From Euryarchaeota archaeon UBA23 (GTDB taxonomy: Archaea > Thermoplasmatota > Poseidoniia > Poseidoniales > Thalassarchaeaceae), in NCBI GenBank assembly GCA_002498725.1, contig DAIJ01000024.1, positions 1 through 27,680 on the forward strand: a DNA stretch of 27,680 nt. Reading direction: 5' to 3'. The position numbers and the translations under genes are program-made. Position 1 is the stretch's first letter, and each line of letters starts with the position of its first letter. The notes under the pieces were generated by a model. The model saw only the letters and a list, made by a program, of their open reading frames with translations, was not told where the DNA came from and searched no databases. Shown here piece by piece: positions 23,147-27,680 of this stretch.

Positions 23147-23662
23147 ATGGCACATGGTAAGAATCAGAGACTGCGATATAAGAGACGTCGTCATGCCAAA
23201 ACAGACTATCGCCGTAGGATGAGACTGCTTCGAGGCGGTTCTGCTAGAGCAGTTGTACGTGTTTCAAACACTCAAACAACTTGTCAGTTAATTTCCTATA
23301 ATAGCCAAGGAGATAATGTGCTTGCATCCATCAGTGGAAATTCATTGGTGAATGATTTCGGATGGCCATTAGATGCCTCACGCAAGTCGATACCAGCAAG
23401 TTATCTCACTGGTTTTGCCATGGGTAAGGTCGCTCTTTCTGCAGGTCACAAGGAAGCCATATTAGATGTCGGTTTAGCGGCATCTACTCCTGGTAATCGT
23501 GTATTTGCTGCTCTCAAAGGAATGGTCGATTCCGGCCTTATTATTCAACATGGAGAAGAAGTACTCCCAGATGATCAACGAGTTAATGGTAATCATATCT
23601 CAGATTCCATGGTAAAGGTAGTGGAGTCTACAAAAAAGGCAATTGAGGAGGCGAATTCATGA
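23147..23662 (+). CDS. rpl18: 50S ribosomal protein L18
   Basis: This uL18 of 171 residues contacts 5S rRNA together with L5. LRYKRRRHAKTDYRRRMRLLRGGSARAVVRVSNTQTTCQLI is the diagnostic N-terminal stretch, with SYLTGFAMGKVALSAGHKEAILDVGLAASTPGNRVFAALKGMVDSGL following. Length is normal for an archaeal L18. It overlaps S5 by four bases. Confidence 0.97.
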   Translation: MAHGKNQRLRYKRRRHAKTDYRRRMRLLRGGSARAVVRVSNTQTTCQLISYNSQGDNVLASISGNSLVNDFGWPLDASRKSIPASYLTGFAMGKVALSAGHKEAILDVGLAASTPGNRVFAALKGMVDSGLIIQHGEEVLPDDQRVNGNHISDSMVKVVESTKKAIEEANS

Positions 23663-24429
23663 GTGAGGAATCTACTGAAATCATAGAAGAAGTCCCCGCA
23701 ATTGCTCCAGGTTTAGCTTTAGCATTGGCTGAGAATGAAGAGGGGCCAGAACGCCGTCGCCGGGGCCCAGATCCTCTTGCGTCCCTCCGTTCATGGCAAC
23801 CACGTACAAGACTTGGTAGAATGGTGGCAAATGGAGAAATTTTGACCTATGAGGGAGCCATGGCTACTGGTCTGCCAATTAGAGAGGTAGAGATTGTTGA
23901 CGCACTATTACCTAATTTGACTGATGACGTATTAGCTGTAAATATGATTCAAAGAATGACAGATTCTGGTCGCCGTGTTAGATTCAATGTTTTGTGTGTT
24001 GTTGGTAATAGCGACGGATATGTTGGGCTTGCAATTTGCAAAGGTAAAGAAGTATCAAGCACAATAAGAAAGGCTATTGATAAGGCCAAACTCAATCTTA
24101 TTCCAGTAATGAGAGGAAACGGTTCATGGGAATCAGGTGGAGGGCCGGGCACTTCTGTACCTCTCAAGATAACAGGTCGTTCAGGATCTACAAGAGTTAC
24201 TTTGATGCCAGCGCCAGCGGGTAAAGGATTAGTAATCGGGGATTATGGTCGTCGTGTATTAACTCTGGCTGGAGTTACTGATGTATGGAGTAGATCGGCA
24301 GGCCAGACTAGAACTACAGTAAATTTCGCTAAAGCCACTTTCAATGCTCTTGTTGAGTTAAACAAGGTTAGAATCGATGAATCAGTTAGAAGTCGTCTTT
24401 CAATTACATCAGGGAGGGGGGAACAATGA
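23659..24429 (+). CDS. rps5: 30S ribosomal protein S5
   Basis: This is the 256-residue archaeal uS5, involved in decoding accuracy. The double-stranded RNA-binding region is visible as VNMIQRMTDSGRRVRFNVLCVVGNSDGYVGLAICKGKEVSSTIRKA, followed by the S5 C-terminal domain (LMPAPAGKGLVIGDYGRRVLTLAGVTDVWSRSAGQTRT). About 40 N-terminal residues form an acidic then Arg-rich extension. Starts and ends overlap L18 and L30 by four bases each. Confidence 0.97.
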   Translation: MSEESTEIIEEVPAIAPGLALALAENEEGPERRRRGPDPLASLRSWQPRTRLGRMVANGEILTYEGAMATGLPIREVEIVDALLPNLTDDVLAVNMIQRMTDSGRRVRFNVLCVVGNSDGYVGLAICKGKEVSSTIRKAIDKAKLNLIPVMRGNGSWESGGGPGTSVPLKITGRSGSTRVTLMPAPAGKGLVIGDYGRRVLTLAGVTDVWSRSAGQTRTTVNFAKATFNALVELNKVRIDESVRSRLSITSGRGEQ

Positions 24430-24896
24430 CTTTCTTAGTTGTAAGAGTAAGAAGTGATAGAGGTGTAGAAAGAGGCATCAGAGACACTATGTCTATGCTC
24501 AATCTAACAAGAGTTAACCATGCTACAATAGTCCCTGAGAGTTCAACATATGCAGGTATGTTACAGAAGACTAAGGATTTTGTGACATGGGGTGTAGTGG
24601 ATGCTGATATGATTGAGAATCTTTTGAAGACAAGAGGTAGAATGGTTGGTGATAAACCAGTAGATGATGCTGCAATTAAGTCGGGATCAGAATATAAAAC
24701 TGTTAAACAATTCGCTAAAGCGTTGGCCAATGGAGAAGCATCTATGAGGTCAGTAGACGGTCTAAAACCCGTACTTCGTCTTCATCCACCCCGTGGTTCA
24801 AAAGGCTGGGGAGGGATTAAGAAATCATATTCCGTTGGTGGGGCTCTAGGTTTTCGAGGTAACGAAATCGCAAGTCTAGCAGAGAGGATGATCTGA
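24426..24896 (+). CDS. rpl30: 50S ribosomal protein L30
   Basis: This uL30 of 156 residues is the long archaeal/eukaryotic type. VVRVRSDRGVERGIRDTMSMLNLTRVNHATIVPESSTYAGMLQKTKDFVTWG marks the conserved domain, and the C-terminal part RLHPPRGSKGWGGIKKSYSVGGALGFRG is the archaeal extension. It is four-base coupled to S5, and its stop belongs to the TGAGGTGG ribosome binding site of L15. Confidence 0.97.
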   Translation: MTFLVVRVRSDRGVERGIRDTMSMLNLTRVNHATIVPESSTYAGMLQKTKDFVTWGVVDADMIENLLKTRGRMVGDKPVDDAAIKSGSEYKTVKQFAKALANGEASMRSVDGLKPVLRLHPPRGSKGWGGIKKSYSVGGALGFRGNEIASLAERMI

Positions 24897-24907
24897 GGTG
24901 GAAAATT

Positions 24908-25324
24908 ATGGTATCACGCACTAATAAATTCCGTGGACGTAGTCGCTATCATGGCCGTGGCAAAAAGGCCGGTCGTGGTGCAGGAATGCGCGGCGGAAGA
25001 GGAAATGCAGGAATTAACAAGCATCGCTTAATGACGAGAATCAAGTATATGCCTGGGCACTGGGGTATGCATGGTTTCAATCGCCATCCTACTCTTAGAA
25101 AAGTCAATGTGAGTATAAATTTACATCAAGTTTGTCAAATGGCTGAAGGAGATAGCATCGACTTAGGAGAATTGGGCTATGACAAACTTCTGGGCAGTGG
25201 TCGTATTGAAAAAGCACTGAAAATTACAGTCGCATCTGCTAGTTCACTCGCTATAGAAAAGGTAGAGTCTGCAGGTGGTTCTGTAATCTTAGATGATGAT
25301 GAAGATGAATGGGAAGAGGAATAA
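24908..25324 (+). CDS. rpl15: 50S ribosomal protein L15
   Basis: This uL15 of 138 residues opens with the Gly/Arg-rich RNA-binding tail KFRGRSRYHGRGKKAGRGAGMRGGRGNAGINKHR and has the globular part with LGSGRIEKALKITVASASSLAIEKVESAGGSVIL. A short acidic tail (DDDEDEWEEE) ends it. It is the last ribosomal gene of the cluster; the next 53 bases are AT-rich and include a T-run right after the stop. Confidence 0.96.
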   Translation: MVSRTNKFRGRSRYHGRGKKAGRGAGMRGGRGNAGINKHRLMTRIKYMPGHWGMHGFNRHPTLRKVNVSINLHQVCQMAEGDSIDLGELGYDKLLGSGRIEKALKITVASASSLAIEKVESAGGSVILDDDEDEWEEE

Positions 25325-25377
25325 TACTTTTTCAATAAATAATAAATTCAATTTACAAAAAATAACAGGTGAAAGAT
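25325..25377 (+). promoter_or_regulatory. secY: AT-rich spacer before secY, possible separate promoter
   Basis: After the L15 stop comes ACTTTTTC, a short T-run that could weakly terminate, then a stretch almost purely of A and T (25333-25362). This is the only gap of more than about 15 bases inside the cluster. The AT-rich stretch could hold a TATA box for an extra secY promoter. AGGTGA at 25367-25372 is the ribosome binding site and decides the start at ATG 25378. Confidence 0.4.
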
Positions 25378-27300
25378 ATGGTTGAACGAGGACCTTCATA
25401 TTTGGGACTCGTAGTAATGAGTATTGTTTACTGGGGTGCCATGTTCTATTGGCAACAGGATGCTCTTCTTGGAGATGATTCTGCAGCACAAACTGAAGCC
25501 ATTGGTATATTTCTCCTTTCATTTGTATATGTAGGATTCATAATGTGGGGTGTGAATTATGATTTACCCGAATCAGTCTCAGAAGTCCCATATTTTAGCC
25601 GAATTTTCAAGCCAATAGTATGGATTTCTTGGATTATCGGATTTGCAATTTGGAGTTGGTATGAACCATCTCTAGTAGGCATTCTATTGGTGGGAATCGG
25701 TCTCTTCGGTCTCGTTTCTGGATTAGCACTATGCTGTCTAATGTATTCTGGATCAGAATCTAGCCGTTTGTATGCTCTCGAAAGACTAATTGATGTTTAT
25801 CCCTCAATTACTAAGCCAGAGGGACACGTTCGCTTCAATCAGAAATTATGGACTACTACATTGGTTCTAATCATATATTTCATGATGACTAATGTAATGA
25901 TCTGGGGTCTATCAGATTCTACTCTCGATGTATTTTCATCATTCCGTGCAATTATGGCAGGGGCCTCAGGTTCTATCATGCATCTGGGAATTGGACCTAT
26001 AGTTACGGGTTCCATCATAATGCAATTATTCGCTGGAGCTAAGATAATTCAATTAGATCTTCAGAATTCTGCGGATAAGAGACTCTATCAGGGGGTTCAG
26101 AAGATCCTTGTTCTAATAATGATTCCAATTGAATCTATACCTCAAGTCTACGGATTTCTTGATCCCCATGAATCTATAATAATACAGTATGGTATAGGTT
26201 GGGCGAATGCAATTATCGTCGCTCAATTATTCGTAGGTTCTTATCTTGTTTTCTTACTTGACGAACTTGTGAGTAAGTGGGGTATAGGTAGTGGTATTTC
26301 GTTATTTATTGCTGCAGGTGTTGCTCAATCTACCTTTGTAGGTACACTTTCTCCGCTTCCAACAGTTCAGGGCTCACCTTTGTCGATGGAAAATCCTCCT
26401 TCGGGGACTCTTCCCATGATATTCTATACTCTGAGGACTGCAACTAATTCTGAGTTGGTTTCACAAAATGGGTTTGAAACAATTCTTCTCAATCATGCGA
26501 ATCCAGTAGCCGCTTTAGTTTCCTCAATTATTGTTTTCCTTGTTGTTGCATACGCGGAATCCAGCAAACTCGAGTTACCTCTGACTCATGGAAAAGTCAG
26601 AGGACATAGAGGTCAATATCCCATACGTCTTGTTTATGCAAGTAACATACCTGTCATTTTGATGGCTGCTCTTCTAGCCAACGTCAACATGTTCACTCTT
26701 CTGTTCTGGAGTCATCCAGTTCTTTCAACAGTGCCTATTTTAGGTAGAAATGCCGATATTTCTTATGCACATTGGTTTGGTTCTTATGAGCCAAATGCTA
26801 CCACTCCAACCGGAGGTTTTGCATGGTATTCCTCAATGGTAAATGGAGTAGGTGATTGGCTACTTCCGTTGTTAAATCAAACAGGAGATGCTTATGGTCA
26901 TTCACTTTCACAGATCATGACTCATGTATTTGTCTATGTATTCTTCATGACTGCAGGGTCAACAGTGTTCGCCAAATTCTGGATTGAAACTACCAATATG
27001 GGGTCGAAGGACGTCGCCAAACAGATAGAAAGAACCGGCATGCAGATACCTGGATTCAGGAAAAATCCAGTAGTTCTTGAGCGTATTCTTGAGAGATACA
27101 TTCCTCCTGTGACTATTTTCTCTGGTGCGTTCGTAGGTTTGCTAGCAGCAGGAGCGGACTTACTAGGGACTGTAGGTAATGCAACAGGTACAGGTCTTTT
27201 ACTTGCAGTGGGAATTATTCTTCGTACATATGAGCAGATACAGAAAGAACAAGCTATGGAAATGCATCCCGTTCTTAGAGAATTCTTTGGTGCCGATTAG
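25378..27300 (+). CDS. secY: preprotein translocase subunit SecY with four-helix N-terminal extension
   Basis: SecY is the central pore of the Sec translocon. The canonical protein begins at about residue 136 (RLIDVYPSITKPEGHVRFNQKLWTT), with the plug region, GIGPIVTGSIIMQLFAGAKII (204-224), KWGIGSGISLFIAAGVAQS and the cytoplasmic loop with YAESSKLELPLTHGKVRGHRGQYPIRLVYASNIPVI. Before it lie about 130 extra residues with four predicted membrane helices (about 8-25, 41-58, 76-94 and 98-123). Total length is 640 residues against about 430-500 for most archaeal SecY. ATG 25378 is chosen over GTG 25369, which lies inside the ribosome binding site. An internal ATG (25741) giving a shorter protein has no ribosome binding site, and the frame upstream is unbroken and membrane-like. 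Confidence 0.94.
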   Translation: MVERGPSYLGLVVMSIVYWGAMFYWQQDALLGDDSAAQTEAIGIFLLSFVYVGFIMWGVNYDLPESVSEVPYFSRIFKPIVWISWIIGFAIWSWYEPSLVGILLVGIGLFGLVSGLALCCLMYSGSESSRLYALERLIDVYPSITKPEGHVRFNQKLWTTTLVLIIYFMMTNVMIWGLSDSTLDVFSSFRAIMAGASGSIMHLGIGPIVTGSIIMQLFAGAKIIQLDLQNSADKRLYQGVQKILVLIMIPIESIPQVYGFLDPHESIIIQYGIGWANAIIVAQLFVGSYLVFLLDELVSKWGIGSGISLFIAAGVAQSTFVGTLSPLPTVQGSPLSMENPPSGTLPMIFYTLRTATNSELVSQNGFETILLNHANPVAALVSSIIVFLVVAYAESSKLELPLTHGKVRGHRGQYPIRLVYASNIPVILMAALLANVNMFTLLFWSHPVLSTVPILGRNADISYAHWFGSYEPNATTPTGGFAWYSSMVNGVGDWLLPLLNQTGDAYGHSLSQIMTHVFVYVFFMTAGSTVFAKFWIETTNMGSKDVAKQIERTGMQIPGFRKNPVVLERILERYIPPVTIFSGAFVGLLAAGADLLGTVGNATGTGLLLAVGIILRTYEQIQKEQAMEMHPVLREFFGAD

Positions 27301-27400
27301 TCAAATTTTATTGTTTCAAAAAGCAGTATTTCTGGCATTGAGCCAAACTCTTAAACAGCCTCGCAGTCATCCGATTATTGTTCTAAACCCTCTCGTCATA
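27301..27400 (+). other. AT-rich intergenic stretch after secY
   Basis: No start codon with a plausible ribosome binding site opens a gene here. T-rich words (AAATTTTATTGTTTC at 27303-27317) directly after the secY stop may terminate the operon. Gene order in many archaea places adenylate kinase after secY, but no such gene begins within the window. Confidence 0.5.
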
Positions 27401-27408
27401 TTCATATA
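27401..27408 (+). promoter_or_regulatory. TATA-like element of a putative RNA gene
   Basis: TTCATATA is identical to the octamer at 12675-12682 before the leader RNA. It stands directly in front of the GC-rich block 27409-27432. A transcript start about 25 bases downstream would fall near 27429-27431, at the end of the GGTCGGCGGGCTGC word. Confidence 0.4.
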
Positions 27409-27417
27409 CCGAAGGGC

Positions 27418-27640
27418 GGTCGGCGGGCTGCTGCGTCAGACTGGCGTTGGAGATTGAGGATTTAACAATCCAATGAACCCCTCCATCAAGTCAGATGCAT
27501 GCCGAGGAAATGCGGTCGCGAACTTAGTTCGTGGCTTAGAGGTGAACCACGTTCAACTTGACCCCCGACTATAGGGGGTGCAAGAAGCAGATTATTTCGA
27601 TTCAAATTCAAAAATAGAATCGGTGATCCTGCGTCAATTT
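27418..27640 (+). ncRNA. candidate structured RNA, possibly continuing past the window
   Basis: The region has no protein-coding signal but many inverted repeats: TGGAG (near 27448-27453) with CTCCA (27480-27484) enclosing GGATT-TAAC-AATCC; a ten-pair stem with G-U pairs 27514-27523 with 27527-27536; CTTG-ACCCCC (27557-27566) with GGGGGT-g-CAAG (27574-27584); CGATTC (27598-27603) with GAATCG (27617-27622). GAGGAAA at 27504-27510 recalls the first conserved region of RNase P RNA, but the following bases do not fit and I see no partner. SRP RNA hallmarks (GNRA-capped helix 8) are absent. Class and 3' end are undetermined. Confidence 0.4.
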
Positions 27641-27680
27641 TCAATAAGAATCAGCTAAACTTGTGATCCACTCGATACTT

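Noticed and set aside
25741..27300. shorter SecY from an internal ATG
   Set aside because: No ribosome binding site precedes 25741, while AGGTGA precedes 25378 and the intervening frame is open and membrane-like.
27179..27457. 92-codon open frame overlapping the secY end
   Set aside because: It overlaps conserved SecY sequence in another frame and runs into the structured region without a ribosome binding site.
27540..27590. SRP RNA helix 8 suggested by GGTGAACC and GAAGCAG
   Set aside because: The hairpin between them is capped by GACTATA rather than a GNRA tetraloop, and the CAGG strand opposite AGCAG is missing.

Overview
The window looks like the genome of a planktonic euryarchaeon, most probably Marine Group II (Candidatus Poseidoniales). 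The archaeal assignment is firm. It rests on a complete archaeal-type S10/spc ribosomal cluster that includes S4e, L32e, L19e, eIF1/SUI1 and the RNase P protein Rpp29, on a group II chaperonin, on a Hef-type helicase, and on ribosome binding sites of the form GAGGTGAT. The Marine Group II assignment is inference from gene content, AT-rich composition and the style of the large surface protein.

Layout. Positions 81-2864 hold a class I/II aminotransferase, two very small and apparently paralogous membrane proteins, and on the minus strand a multi-pass membrane protein of unknown role. Positions 2976-6458 encode a 1160-residue cell-surface protein with a signal peptide, beta-rich repeats, one C-terminal membrane anchor and a proline-rich cytoplasmic tail. 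Positions 6564-8174 encode the thermosome. Positions 8266-10806 form the most unusual part: a two-gene unit encoding a flavodoxin domain fused to an SdhB-like domain, followed by an HdrB/SdhE-like (CCG) protein. In both, the iron-sulfur cysteines are almost entirely gone while the fold signatures remain. A nuclease-less Hef/FANCM-type helicase lies convergently at 10815-12578.

Positions 12579-12869 contain a divergent intergenic region with a TATA-like element, a long branched RNA hairpin (12699-12816) and a short hairpin followed by eight T residues (12826-12845), just 24 bases before the L3 start codon. I read this as a transcribed leader and attenuator of the ribosomal operon, or a separate small RNA. 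From 12870 the operon runs L3-L4-L23-L2-S19-L22-S3-L29-eIF1-Rpp29-S17-L14-L24-S4e-L5-S14-S8-L6-L32e-L19e-L18-S5-L30-L15, with junctions of a few bases or short overlaps. SecY follows after a 53-base AT-rich spacer. S14 is only 50 codons. L32e carries an N-terminal SAP domain, and SecY carries about 130 extra N-terminal residues with four predicted membrane helices.

Positions 27301-27680 hold no convincing protein gene, but contain a TATA-like box, a GC-rich block and several nested inverted repeats, suggesting the start of a structured RNA. GC-rich words from this block recur upstream of the thermosome (6529-6542) and of the surface-protein gene (2930-2940).

Functionally the window joins ribosome assembly, translation initiation, tRNA 5' processing, protein export and chaperonin folding with an unexplained redox-derived gene pair. 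No tRNA, insertion sequence, CRISPR array or phage gene was recognised.
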